From positions 1 to 64,000 of the forward strand of contig CAWARA010000019.1 in the NCBI GenBank assembly GCA_963784195.1: a DNA stretch of 64,000 bases. Direction: 5' to 3'. The position numbers and the translations under genes are program-made. A model generated the notes under the pieces. That model ran no database searches. It saw only the letters and a program-made list of their open reading frames with translations, and was not told where the DNA came from. The stretch comes from CAVQAH01 sp963784195 (GTDB taxonomy: Bacteria > Acidobacteriota > Vicinamibacteria > Vicinamibacterales > 2-12-FULL-66-21). Positions within the stretch are counted from its first letter, which is position 1; each line of letters begins with the position of its first letter. Positions 1-7,674 of this stretch are shown here, piece after piece.

Positions 1-352
1 GCCGGCGCGCCTGTGCGTGGGGTAGAACGCCAGGAACTCGCGGAACTCGTTCTGCGCGAGCACGTATCCCTCGGCGCTCCCTTCACCGATGTACGTGTCG
101 CCGATTCCGAGTTTCGCGTCGGCGCGGGAAGGGGCTCTGGGGGTAGGCGTCCACGAGCTGCCGGAAATACTCGCGCGCCGTGAACCACTTGCGCTCGTTG
201 AGCGAGGCGCTGCCGCGTTCCTGCAGGAACTTGTCCGGCTCCGGTGTGCCGGTGGGAACGCGCGTCGAGCTGCCGGCGCACGCGCTCGCCAGCACGAGCA
301 GCGCCAGCGGCGCCGCGGAACACAACCTTCGAACGAGCCGCTCGGTCGTCAC
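1..352 (-). CDS. bamD: Outer-membrane assembly lipoprotein BamD-like, partial and frameshifted
   Basis: The N-terminus is a lipoprotein signal peptide with hydrophobic core and lipobox LASAC, followed by a TPR-type segment (ARYF-like EYFRQLVDAYPQSPF) typical of BamD/YfiO, the periplasmic TPR lipoprotein of the BAM complex. The reading frame breaks near 131-134, where one extra C in a CCC run shifts it. Restoring the frame gives RADAKLGIGDTYIGEG, a standard BamD continuation that runs off the window edge at base 1. I place the start at GTG 352 because it overlaps the stop of the upstream epimerase gene; an ATG at 379 is the alternative. It is the last visible gene of a minus-strand run. The break is probably a sequence error. 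Confidence 0.75.
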
Positions 353-1296
353 ACGACCAGCGGTGTGCTTGCAAGCCATCGATACTCCGCTTCCAGTCCC
401 TCTTCCAGCGACACCCTGGGGGCAAATCCGAGATCGGCGCGAGCCAGCGTCGTGTCCGCGAACGTGTCGCGCATGTCCCCCTTGGCTGACGCTTCACGCT
501 GGACGGTCAACGGCTTGCCCGCAAGCCGCCCGATGATATCCAGCACGTGATTGATCGACACGCGCGAGCCGCCGCCGATGTTGTACGCGCGGGCGGGCAC
601 GCCCCGCGTGCCGGCCGCAATCGTCGCCGCGACCGCGTCGCTCACGAACGTGAAGTCGCGCGTCTGTTCGCCGTCGCCATACAACGTGATCGGCTGATCG
701 GTCAGCGCCGCACGAATGAAACGATTGAACGCCATGTCCGGACGCTGCCGCGGGCCGTACACCGTGAAATAGCGCACGGACGTCGCCGGAACCCCGTGAT
801 TCACGACGTACAGGTGACACAGCTGCTCGGCCGCCAGCTTGGTGACGCCATACGGGGAGACCGGCTGCGGAAGCGCATCTTCCCGCATCGGGATGCTGAC
901 GTTGTCGCCGTACACGGAGGAACTCGACGCGTAAACGAAACGCTCGAGCGGGCGGCCGACGCACGCCTCGAGGAGCCGCTGCGACGCGTCGACGTTGTTG
1001 TCGGTATAGATGCGGAAGTCGCGCCCCCAGCTCTTGCGCACGCCCGCCTGCGCCGCGAGATGAAACACGTGCGTCTTGCCCTCCAGCAACGCCGGCAAAT
1101 CGGTGTGCTGGATGCTGCCCTCGATGAACCTGAAGCCCTGCCGGCCGGCATTGACGGCGAGATTGCTCTCCTTGATCTCGCGCGCGTAGTAGTCGGTGAA
1201 GCAGTCGAGGCCCGTGACCTCCGCGCCACCATCGAGCAACGATTTAGTCAGGTGCGACCCGATGAAGCCGGCGGCGCCAGTGATCAGCGCCCTCAT
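349..1296 (-). CDS. NAD-dependent epimerase/dehydratase (extended SDR, UDP-sugar epimerase type)
   Basis: A 315-residue extended short-chain dehydrogenase. The NAD-binding GAAGFIG motif is at residues 7-13, a serine cluster at 124-126, and the catalytic YxxxK at Y149/K153. The later segment RYFTVYGPRQRPDMAF is characteristic of UDP-glucuronate 5-epimerase or UDP-N-acetylglucosamine 4-epimerase relatives. It should act in the cytoplasm on nucleotide sugars for surface polysaccharide synthesis; the exact substrate cannot be told from sequence. I chose ATG 1296, directly before the Rossmann strand; the open frame runs further upstream but only through the neighbouring thioesterase gene in another frame. 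It overlaps that gene by 4 nt, so translation is probably coupled. Confidence 0.85.
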   Translation of the reverse strand: MRALITGAAGFIGSHLTKSLLDGGAEVTGLDCFTDYYAREIKESNLAVNAGRQGFRFIEGSIQHTDLPALLEGKTHVFHLAAQAGVRKSWGRDFRIYTDNNVDASQRLLEACVGRPLERFVYASSSSVYGDNVSIPMREDALPQPVSPYGVTKLAAEQLCHLYVVNHGVPATSVRYFTVYGPRQRPDMAFNRFIRAALTDQPITLYGDGEQTRDFTFVSDAVAATIAAGTRGVPARAYNIGGGSRVSINHVLDIIGRLAGKPLTVQREASAKGDMRDTFADTTLARADLGFAPRVSLEEGLEAEYRWLASTPLVV

Positions 1297-1703
1297 GCGA
1301 ACACCTCGCGGACGCGGGCGGGGAGCCGGCACGGCCGGCCGGTCGCGTCGAGCGCGGCGTGCTTCGTCCACCCTGATGCGGCGATCACGCCATCGGCTAG
1401 CTTCACTTCGTACAGGAACTCCATGCGAACAGGTGACAGCAGCCTTCCGTGCGTCGTGATCTCCAGCTCGTCGTCGTACCGTGCCGGCCGCTGATAGTCA
1501 CAATGCGCCTCGATCACCGGCAGCGAGATACCGGCGCTTTCCATCTCGCGATAGCTCCAGCCGAGACTGCGCAGCAGATCCGCGCGCGCCACTTCGAACC
1601 ATACGAAATAGTTCGCGTAATAGACGACGCCCATCTTGTCCGTCTCGGCGTAGCGGACGCGGACGACGGAACGGGACTGGGGCATCGTCCCAGGCTGAGG
1701 CAT
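1293..1703 (-). CDS. Acyl-CoA thioesterase, YbgC/4HBT family
   Basis: A 136-residue hotdog-fold thioesterase. The signature YAETDKMGVVYYANY near residues 18-32 carries the catalytic Asp (D22) and matches the 4HBT/YbgC pattern YxDTDxxGVVYHANY. Such enzymes hydrolyse short acyl-CoA or acyl-ACP thioesters; YbgC often accompanies Tol-Pal/envelope genes, which suits the envelope context here (epimerase, BamD). Start ATG 1703 is favoured over ATG 1685 because a GAGG ribosome-binding site lies 7 nt upstream. The ATG is about 9 nt after the inferred rpe stop. Confidence 0.85.
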   Translation of the reverse strand: MPQPGTMPQSRSVVRVRYAETDKMGVVYYANYFVWFEVARADLLRSLGWSYREMESAGISLPVIEAHCDYQRPARYDDELEITTHGRLLSPVRMEFLYEVKLADGVIAASGWTKHAALDATGRPCRLPARVREVFA

Positions 1704-1712
1704 TCAGGTACC

Positions 1713-2377
1713 TCAGCCCTCTGCATGGCCGATTCGCGCAGCTGCCGGGTCGCCCGTTCGGCGTCGCCGGAGCCGAAAATCGAGCTGCCGGCGACGAGGA
1801 TGCTCGCGCCCGCCGCCACGATCCGTCCGGCATTGGACGAGTCGATGCCGCCGTCGACTTCGATGGGGGCGCGGTTCCCGGCCCTGTCGAGCAGCTGACG
1901 CACGGCACGAACTTTAGACTCGCTTCTGGGGATGAAAGTCTGACCGCCGAAGCCGGGGTTCACCGTCATCACGAGCACGTGGTCGACGTCCGCCGCGACC
2001 TCCTCGAGCACGACCACCGGGGTCGCCGGATTGATCGCCACGCCAGCCTTGACACCCAGGCTCTTGACGAAGTGCAGCGTGCGGTGCAGGTGATAGAGCA
2101 CCTCGGCGTGAACCGAGATCATCGAGGCGCCGGCCTCCACGAACGCCTCGACGAAGCGGTCCGGATCCTCGATCATGAGGTGCACGTCGAGCGGCACCCG
2201 GGCGACGCGCTTGATGGCTTTCACGACCGGCGGGCCCATGGTGAGGTTCGGCACGAAGTGCCCGTCCATGATGTCGATGTGCAGCAGATCGGCGCCGCCG
2301 CGCTCCGCTGCCGCGATCTCGGTGGAAAGCGACGCGAAGTCCGACGCCAGCAACGATGGCGCGATCAGCACGCTCAC
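1713..2377 (-). CDS. rpe: Ribulose-phosphate 3-epimerase, apparent 3'-terminal frameshift
   Basis: Interconverts D-ribulose 5-phosphate and D-xylulose 5-phosphate in the pentose phosphate pathway. The TIM-barrel signatures are clear: APSLLASDF at the N-terminus, metal ligands in HIDIMDGHFVPN (H33, D35), H66 in DVHLMIEDPD, MTVNPGFGGQ, and EVDGGID near the C-terminus. As sequenced, the frame does not stop at the expected length but runs to 1514, overlapping the thioesterase gene by 190 nt and giving 287 residues. One missing G near 1716-1721 would restore a TGA at 1713-1715 and a normal protein of about 221 residues, so I end the gene there. It overlaps the PASTA gene upstream by 4 nt. Confidence 0.9.
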
Positions 2378-3096
2378 CGGCTGACCTCGATCGAGATCGC
2401 TTCTCCGGGCGCAATCTGGAAGCCGGCTTGCGGGGCCTGGCGAAGCACGACGCCGGCCGGCACTCCCGGGTACGGATGATCGCCGACGACCGCGACGCGG
2501 AAACCACGCGCGCGCAACACGTCAGCGGCGCGATCGCCGTTCACGCCAATCAGGTCGGGCATCACGTACGTCGCGCCTCGCTCGCCCCGGTTGACGAGCA
2601 GCGCCACACGCTCGGACTTGCTCTTCGCCGGTGGCGTCTGAGCGACGACCGTGCCCGCGGCGTATTCCGCCGACCGGATCTCCGAAATGCTGCTCACAAT
2701 GAAACCGTCCTGTTGCACACGCATCTGCGCGGTGCGATCCGATTCTCCAACGAGAGCAGGCACGATGCTCGAGCGCGGCCCCGCGCTCACCCAGACCTTC
2801 ACGCTGCGCTCGCGGCGCGTGCGGATGCCCGCCGCCGGATCCTGCGCGAGAATCTGCCCCGCCGGCACCTTGGCATCGACGCGGCGCCCTTCTTCGACCT
2901 TCAGGAGAAGTCCCGCGTCAATCAAGAGCACCGAGGCCTCGTTCACGCTCTTGCCGTTGAGCTCGGGCACCTCGACCTCGCGCGTCTTGATCGCCACACG
3001 CATCGCGGCCGCCGCGAACAACACGTAGGTCACGAGCAAGGCGCCGCAGACCAGAAGCAGCTTGCCCGCGCTCCACACGCGGGTCCTAAGAGCCAT
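2374..3096 (-). CDS. Membrane-anchored protein with three PASTA domains
   Basis: A 240-residue protein with a short basic N-terminus, one transmembrane segment (about residues 11-31) and three tandem PASTA domains in the periplasm (roughly 38-104, 105-170 and 172-240). PASTA domains bind peptidoglycan fragments or act as spacers in penicillin-binding proteins and PknB-type kinases. Here no kinase or transpeptidase domain is attached, so it is a free-standing PASTA protein with a likely cell-wall role. It sits directly upstream of rpe with a 4-nt overlap and follows a 450-bp repeat-rich gap after rsmB. Confidence 0.85.
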   Translation of the reverse strand: MALRTRVWSAGKLLLVCGALLVTYVLFAAAAMRVAIKTREVEVPELNGKSVNEASVLLIDAGLLLKVEEGRRVDAKVPAGQILAQDPAAGIRTRRERSVKVWVSAGPRSSIVPALVGESDRTAQMRVQQDGFIVSSISEIRSAEYAAGTVVAQTPPAKSKSERVALLVNRGERGATYVMPDLIGVNGDRAADVLRARGFRVAVVGDHPYPGVPAGVVLRQAPQAGFQIAPGEAISIEVSR

Positions 3097-3135
3097 GAAC
3101 TCTTGAGTTTAACACGTTCGTGGGCGGGCTTCGCG

Positions 3136-3270
3136 TGCCGTGGTTCGTGGTTCGTGGTTCGTGGCTCGAAGAACTGACGATAGACGACAGTTCACACGTA
3201 GGTTCAGGACGAGGGTTCACACGGGGGTTCACGACGAGAGTTCACGACGAGGGTTCACGGTCGACAGGTC
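3136..3270. repeat. Heptamer-type repeat block (TTCGTGG and GGGTTCA units)
   Basis: The stretch begins with three iterations of the heptamer GGTTCGT, followed by GGCTCGAAGAAC, then by five or six variants of a unit resembling CGACGAGGGTTCA. The same TTCGTGG heptamers and the GGCTCGAA box recur in other gaps of this window, for instance at 10965, 14459, 16089 and 29393. It lies in the 452-nt gap between rsmB and the PASTA gene; no gene is visible in that gap. Confidence 0.75.
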
Positions 3271-3326
3271 CACGAGCGAGCCGGTTGGCTCGGGGCGACC
3301 TCTGAGCTGCGCGACAGCGATAGTCT

Positions 3327-3477
3327 AAAAACGACCTCGGAGCGGGTCCTTCGTCGCCGGCCAGGCTTCGTCTCCGGCGTACGGCAAACCCCGTTGCCCA
3401 ACCGATTGGGCGCTGACGTTCGGATCAGCCATGCCGGCGACGTCGTCGTCAGCACGCGCCGCGGAGAGGTCGTTTTT
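3327..3477. repeat. 150-bp inverted repeat with AAAAA/TTTTT ends and GCCCAA core (copy 1)
   Basis: Perfect 12-bp arms, AAAAACGACCTC at 3327-3338 and its complement at 3466-3477, enclose an imperfect palindrome whose exact centre is the hairpin GCCCAA-CCGA-TTGGGC (3396-3411). A second copy of the same size with different arm bases lies at 18687-18835 and shares the core, the A5/T5 ends and the flank TTTTTCCGCGC. It could form a long hairpin in RNA on either strand, with a T run that could terminate transcription both ways. Function unknown. Confidence 0.8.
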
Positions 3478-3548
3478 CCGCGCAGCGAAGCGGGAGCCCC
3501 GAGACGACCGGCTCGATCGGCACGGACGCACGGACGACAGACGGGAGT

Positions 3549-4880
3549 TCACGACGACGGTTGCAGCACAGCGGCGAAAAAGGCCTCGAGGTTGTCGCGA
3601 AAGGGGTAGGTGCGCAATCGGCCCCGAGCATCGAGCAAGGGCATGACGGTAGGCGGCAGTGCGGTGGCCGCGATGAGCTTGAATCGGCTTTCCGCGATGA
3701 AGGCGTCAACGACGCCTTCGTTTTCTTCTTCCTCGCTCGAACAGGTCGCGTAGATGAGCCGGCCGCCGGGCTTCACGGCACTGGCGACTACGCGCAGCAT
3801 CTGCAGTTGACCGGCGGCCATGGCGGCGAGGTCGGTTTCCTGGCGCCGCCATTTCAGGTCGGGGTCGCGTCGAACCGTCCCGAGACCCGAGCATGGGACA
3901 TCGAGGAGGACGGCGTCGAACTGTCTTCGAAACGGCAGTGGGGCGGATGCGTCGGCCCTCACGACTCGAACGTTGGTCGCGCCTGACGCGCGCACGGTGG
4001 CCGCGAGAAGGTCGACGCGCTTGCCTCGCAGATCGGTTGCGACGACTAGCCCCGATCCTTCCATGGATGCGGCCATTGCCGTCGTCTTCCCGCCCGGAGC
4101 GGCGCAGGCGTCCAGGATGTGTTCGCCGGGGCGCGCGCCGGCCATCAGCGCCACGAGTTGCGAGGCCTCGTCCTGCACCACGAACAGGCCTTCACGCGCC
4201 AGCGGGGTCAACAGCGGGTTGCCACGTGAGACGACGAGTGCATCGGGTGCGTACTTGCCAGGGACGACTTCCACGCCTTCGCTGGCGAGCGCGGCGGCCA
4301 GCGACTCGACGGACGTTTTCAACCGGTTCGCGCGCAACGTCAGCGGCGCGGGAGCGTTATTGAACAGGGCCCACGCCTTCGCGGCATCGAAACCGTATCG
4401 ATTGGCCCAGCGCTGCATCAGCCATTCCGGATGCGACAGCGTCGTCGAGAGATAGTCGAGCCCCGCATCCTCCTTCGGCAGCGGCAATCGGTTGCGTTCG
4501 CGGCTGGCTCGGCGAAGCACCGCATTGACGAGCGGCGCCGCACTCTTCTTGCCGGCCTTGCGCGTCAGGCTGACCGCGTCGTTGACGGCGGCGGAAGCCG
4601 GCACGCGATCGAGGTGCAGGAGCTGAAAGATCGTCAGGCGCAGAATGATGACGACTTCACGATCGAGCCGGTTCAGCGGACGGCCGGAGAACTCCTGGAT
4701 GACACGGTCGAACGCACCTTGCCACCGCAACGTGCCGGTTGCGATCTCGCCAGCGAGCGCACGATCGCGCTCGTCGCCGAGGCCAGTCCTCGCACGCGCC
4801 AGCGCGTGCGGGAGATCGGCGCGGCCGCTCTCGACCGCATACAACGTCTCGTAGGCGGCGAGGCGAGCGGGCGCAATCAT
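3549..4880 (-). CDS. rsmB: 16S rRNA (cytosine-967 C5) methyltransferase RsmB
   Basis: A 443-residue protein with an N-terminal NusB-like RNA-binding domain (about 1-140) and a C-terminal SAM-dependent RNA m5C methyltransferase domain. The SAM motif DACAAPGGKTT is near residue 260; the two conserved cysteines lie in DVPCSGLG and ATCSSEEEE. It methylates C967 of 16S rRNA. Its ATG overlaps the fmt stop by 4 nt. The order def-fmt-rsmB is the classical conserved translation-related cluster, here preceded by aroC. Confidence 0.95.
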   Translation of the reverse strand: MIAPARLAAYETLYAVESGRADLPHALARARTGLGDERDRALAGEIATGTLRWQGAFDRVIQEFSGRPLNRLDREVVIILRLTIFQLLHLDRVPASAAVNDAVSLTRKAGKKSAAPLVNAVLRRASRERNRLPLPKEDAGLDYLSTTLSHPEWLMQRWANRYGFDAAKAWALFNNAPAPLTLRANRLKTSVESLAAALASEGVEVVPGKYAPDALVVSRGNPLLTPLAREGLFVVQDEASQLVALMAGARPGEHILDACAAPGGKTTAMAASMEGSGLVVATDLRGKRVDLLAATVRASGATNVRVVRADASAPLPFRRQFDAVLLDVPCSGLGTVRRDPDLKWRRQETDLAAMAAGQLQMLRVVASAVKPGGRLIYATCSSEEEENEGVVDAFIAESRFKLIAATALPPTVMPLLDARGRLRTYPFRDNLEAFFAAVLQPSS

Positions 4881-5815
4881 CCCCGCTCGAGACGGCTGCC
4901 AGCCGCAATGGCGTGACCGGCAAGAAACTCACGCGCCGTCATCGCTCTTCGTCCTTCCGGCTGGAGCATGAGGATTCGCACGATCAGGCCATCGCCCGCC
5001 GCAACGTCGAGCGCGTCGCGCTCGGCGCGAACGATCGTGCCTGCTGGCTCCTTCGTGTGTTCATTCGCCAGCGCGGTGCGATGGACCAGCACGCGAGTGT
5101 CACCGAGACGCGCGGACACGAGAGGCCAGGGCTGGAGACCGCGGACGAGGTTGTGAATCTGCTGCGCCGGCAGTCCCCAGTCGATCGTGCCTTCCGTCTT
5201 CACGATCTTGGGCGCATAGGTCGCGCGTGAATCGTCTTGTGGCGTTTCGATCGCCTCGCCGGCAGCCAGGCGATCGACAACATCGAGGAGCAGAGCCGCA
5301 CCTGCTTCTGAGAGATCGCGCTCGACGTCCGGGCTCGTCTCGTCGGGACCGATTGCTCTCGACACCGTCGCGAACATCGGGCCGGCATCCAGTTCCTTGA
5401 CGACGCGCATGATCGTCACGCCTGTCTCTCGATCGCCGGCAATCACCGCGCGATGCACCGGCGCCGCGCCCCGCCACCGCGGCAGAAGCGACGCGTGCAC
5501 GTTCATCATCCCGAGCCGGGGAATCTGCAACAGGCTCTCCGGCAGGATCTTTCCGTAAGCCGCAACCACGCCGAGGTCCGGCGCCAGCGAGACGATCGTG
5601 GGGAGAAACCCTTCGTCCTTGATGCGCTCGGGCTGCAGAACGCGAACGCCTTTGCTCTCCGCGAGGACCTTCGTGGCGGTTGGGGAGAGGTGTTGTCCAC
5701 GTCCGCGCGGCCGGTCAGGCTGCGAGACGAGGGCGATGACCTCGTGAGAGGAATCGATGAGCGTGCGCAGTGTCGGAACAGCGAACTCAGGCGTGCCGAA
5801 GTAGATGATTCTCAA
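4877..5815 (-). CDS. fmt: Methionyl-tRNA formyltransferase
   Basis: A 312-residue enzyme that formylates initiator Met-tRNA from 10-formyl-THF. The N-terminus IYFGTPEFAVPTL, the folate-binding stretch SLLPRWRGAAPVHRA with catalytic residues, and GVTIMRVVKELDAGP are hallmarks. The C-terminal OB-like domain, with a divergent tail EGRRAMTAREFLAG, is present, so length is normal. It lies 31 nt after def and overlaps rsmB, consistent with one translation-initiation operon. Confidence 0.96.
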   Translation of the reverse strand: MRIIYFGTPEFAVPTLRTLIDSSHEVIALVSQPDRPRGRGQHLSPTATKVLAESKGVRVLQPERIKDEGFLPTIVSLAPDLGVVAAYGKILPESLLQIPRLGMMNVHASLLPRWRGAAPVHRAVIAGDRETGVTIMRVVKELDAGPMFATVSRAIGPDETSPDVERDLSEAGAALLLDVVDRLAAGEAIETPQDDSRATYAPKIVKTEGTIDWGLPAQQIHNLVRGLQPWPLVSARLGDTRVLVHRTALANEHTKEPAGTIVRAERDALDVAAGDGLIVRILMLQPEGRRAMTAREFLAGHAIAAGSRLERG

Positions 5816-5846
5816 GATCGAGCCTGCCCCGCAGTGGCGAAGGCGG

Positions 5847-6356
5847 TCACCATTTTCCCGCGCGCTTCAGTTTCTGGATCCGCCGCACGATCAGATCGCG
5901 TTTGATGCCGCGCAGACGATCGATGAACACCTTGCCGTCGAGATGATCCATCTCATGTTGAAAGGCCCGCGCCAGCAGATCTCTCGCTTCGATCGTTTGC
6001 AGTTCGCCATGTGTGTCGAAACCCTTGAGCACGGCTCGCGCAGGACGCACGACGGTGGCGTTGAAGCCGGGGACGCTCAGACAACCTTCTTCTTCGAGCT
6101 GCATGCCCTCACGCTCGACCCAGGCCGGGTTGACCATGATGATCAAGCCCTTCGGATCCCTCCCGACGGAGACGTCACACACGAACACCCGAAGCGGCAC
6201 GCCAATCTGCGGCGCTGCCAGGCCCACGCCCGGAGCCGCATACATCGTTTCCGTCATGTCGTTGACCAGGCGCTGAAGCTCATCGTCGTAAGTGGCGACG
6301 TCGCGCGCCGGCTCGTGAAGCGGGGCCTCTCCGTAGCGGAGAATCGGGCGAATCAT
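5847..6356 (-). CDS. def: Peptide deformylase
   Basis: A 169-residue metalloenzyme that removes the formyl group from nascent N-terminal methionine. All three family motifs are present: GVGLAAPQIG, EEGCLSVP (metal-binding Cys) and QHEMDHLDG (HExxH-type His ligands and catalytic Glu). ATG 6356 is chosen because it gives the usual MIRPILRYG start; the frame is open upstream only as a shadow of aroC. It overlaps the aroC stop by 4 nt. Confidence 0.96.
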   Translation of the reverse strand: MIRPILRYGEAPLHEPARDVATYDDELQRLVNDMTETMYAAPGVGLAAPQIGVPLRVFVCDVSVGRDPKGLIIMVNPAWVEREGMQLEEEGCLSVPGFNATVVRPARAVLKGFDTHGELQTIEARDLLARAFQHEMDHLDGKVFIDRLRGIKRDLIVRRIQKLKRAGKW

Positions 6357-7555
6357 CGGGGCTGGAAACGCGCTCTGAGGCCTGCGGCCGACGCGTCGAC
6401 TGAACGGTGAAGGTCCGCCATGTTGTCGCCGCCGTAACGTTCGACAACCGCGTCGGCAAGCACGAGCGCAACCATGGCTTCTGCAACCACGGCAGCCGCA
6501 GGCACGGCACACACGTCGCTGCGCTCGATCGCGGCGGCCGCCTCCTGCATGGTCTCGATGTCTACGGATCGCAGCGGCTTCATGAGGGTCGAGATCGGCT
6601 TCATCCAGCCCGACACGCGGACGTCTTCGCCGTTGGTCACGCCGCCTTCGAGCCCGCCGGCACGATTGGTGGGACGCGCCATCCCTGTCGCCCGCGCACC
6701 ATCGGGCGCCGGAACGATCTCGTCATGCACGCGTGATCCCGGGCGGCGTGCCGCCTCGGGGCCGATGCCGATGCCAACAGCCTTGATGGCCGGAATCGAC
6801 ATGATCGCCTGCGCCAGCCGGCCGTCGAGCTTGCGATCCCACTGCGTGTAGCTGCCCAGACCCACTGGAACGCCGGTGACGATGACCTCGAACGCGCCGC
6901 CGCGCGTGTCGCCCGCTTCCCGCGCCTCGTCGATCGACGCGGTCATGCGCTTCTCGATCTCCGGATCGACGCAACGAACAGCCGCATCGTCGGGCAGTGC
7001 GGCGGCGCGCTCGAACGTGACGACCTCGGCGTCGGGAAGGGCAATGTCGCCGATCGCAAACACGTGGCTCGTCAAGCGCACGCCGATCGCGGCGAGCAGC
7101 TGTTTCGCGACCGCTCCGGCGGCGACCCGCGCGGCGGTTTCGCGCGCGCTGGCGCGCTCGAGCACGTCTCGAACGTCCTGACGGCCGTACTTGGCGATGC
7201 CGGCAAGATCCGCGTGACCGGGGCGCGGGCGGGTAACAGCCGGGCGCCTGGCGCCTGTCGCGCCTTCCGGCGGCTCGGCTGCGACGTGCATCGTCTGCTG
7301 CCAGTTCGGCCAGTCGCGGTTCTCGATCGTCATCGCGATAGGCCCGCCGATCGTTTCGCCGGCGCGGACGCCCGACAGGACCTCGGCCCGATCGGACTCG
7401 ATCGCCATGCGGCGGCCGCGTCCGTACCCGCCCTGGCGGCGGCGGAGATCCCGCGTCACAGCATCGAGGTTGAGTGAGAGACCTGCGGGAATGCCTTCGA
7501 GAATCACCACGAGCGCCCGACCGTGCGATTCGCCGGCGGTGAGAAATCGCACCAT
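6353..7555 (-). CDS. aroC: Chorismate synthase
   Basis: A 400-residue FMN-dependent enzyme converting 5-enolpyruvylshikimate-3-phosphate to chorismate. Signatures include LTAGESHGRALV at the N-terminus, RRQGGYGRG, RPGHADLAGIAKYG and RASARETAARVAAG. The start ATG 7555 yields the normal N-terminus; upstream codons belong to the divergent promoter region. It is the first gene of the minus-strand aroC-def-fmt-rsmB run, away from the main aromatic operon at 21 kb, and faces a divergently transcribed sigma-54 activator. Confidence 0.95.
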   Translation of the reverse strand: MVRFLTAGESHGRALVVILEGIPAGLSLNLDAVTRDLRRRQGGYGRGRRMAIESDRAEVLSGVRAGETIGGPIAMTIENRDWPNWQQTMHVAAEPPEGATGARRPAVTRPRPGHADLAGIAKYGRQDVRDVLERASARETAARVAAGAVAKQLLAAIGVRLTSHVFAIGDIALPDAEVVTFERAAALPDDAAVRCVDPEIEKRMTASIDEAREAGDTRGGAFEVIVTGVPVGLGSYTQWDRKLDGRLAQAIMSIPAIKAVGIGIGPEAARRPGSRVHDEIVPAPDGARATGMARPTNRAGGLEGGVTNGEDVRVSGWMKPISTLMKPLRSVDIETMQEAAAAIERSDVCAVPAAAVVAEAMVALVLADAVVERYGGDNMADLHRSVDASAAGLRARFQPR

Positions 7556-7594
7556 CAGCGGCTCATTGTATACGAAGTTTCTGCATCGTTTGGC

Positions 7595-7608
7595 CCATCG
7601 ATCGATGG
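7595..7608. promoter_or_regulatory. 14-bp perfect palindrome in the divergent aroC/activator gap
   Basis: CCATCGATCGATGG is a perfect palindrome in the 119-nt gap between aroC (minus) and the sigma-54 activator gene (plus). Its position makes it a candidate operator for either or both genes. No -24/-12 sigma-54 promoter was recognised beside it. Purely positional evidence. Confidence 0.35.
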
Positions 7609-7674
7609 ATTCCGGCGTGAAACCGCGGCTGTATCCGTCGGCGATTGTCTTGCAGACGTGCGTCCGCACTTGCG

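Noticed and set aside
1514..1712. Rpe extended to 287 residues by reading through the thioesterase gene
   Set aside because: The extra 66 residues have no Rpe homology pattern, and the other frame carries the intact thioesterase. A one-base correction restores a normal stop at 1713.
3120..3646. Small open frames in the rsmB/PASTA gap
   Set aside because: They overlap heptamer repeats and the A5/T5 palindrome, lack ribosome sites, and have Arg/Ser-rich sequence.
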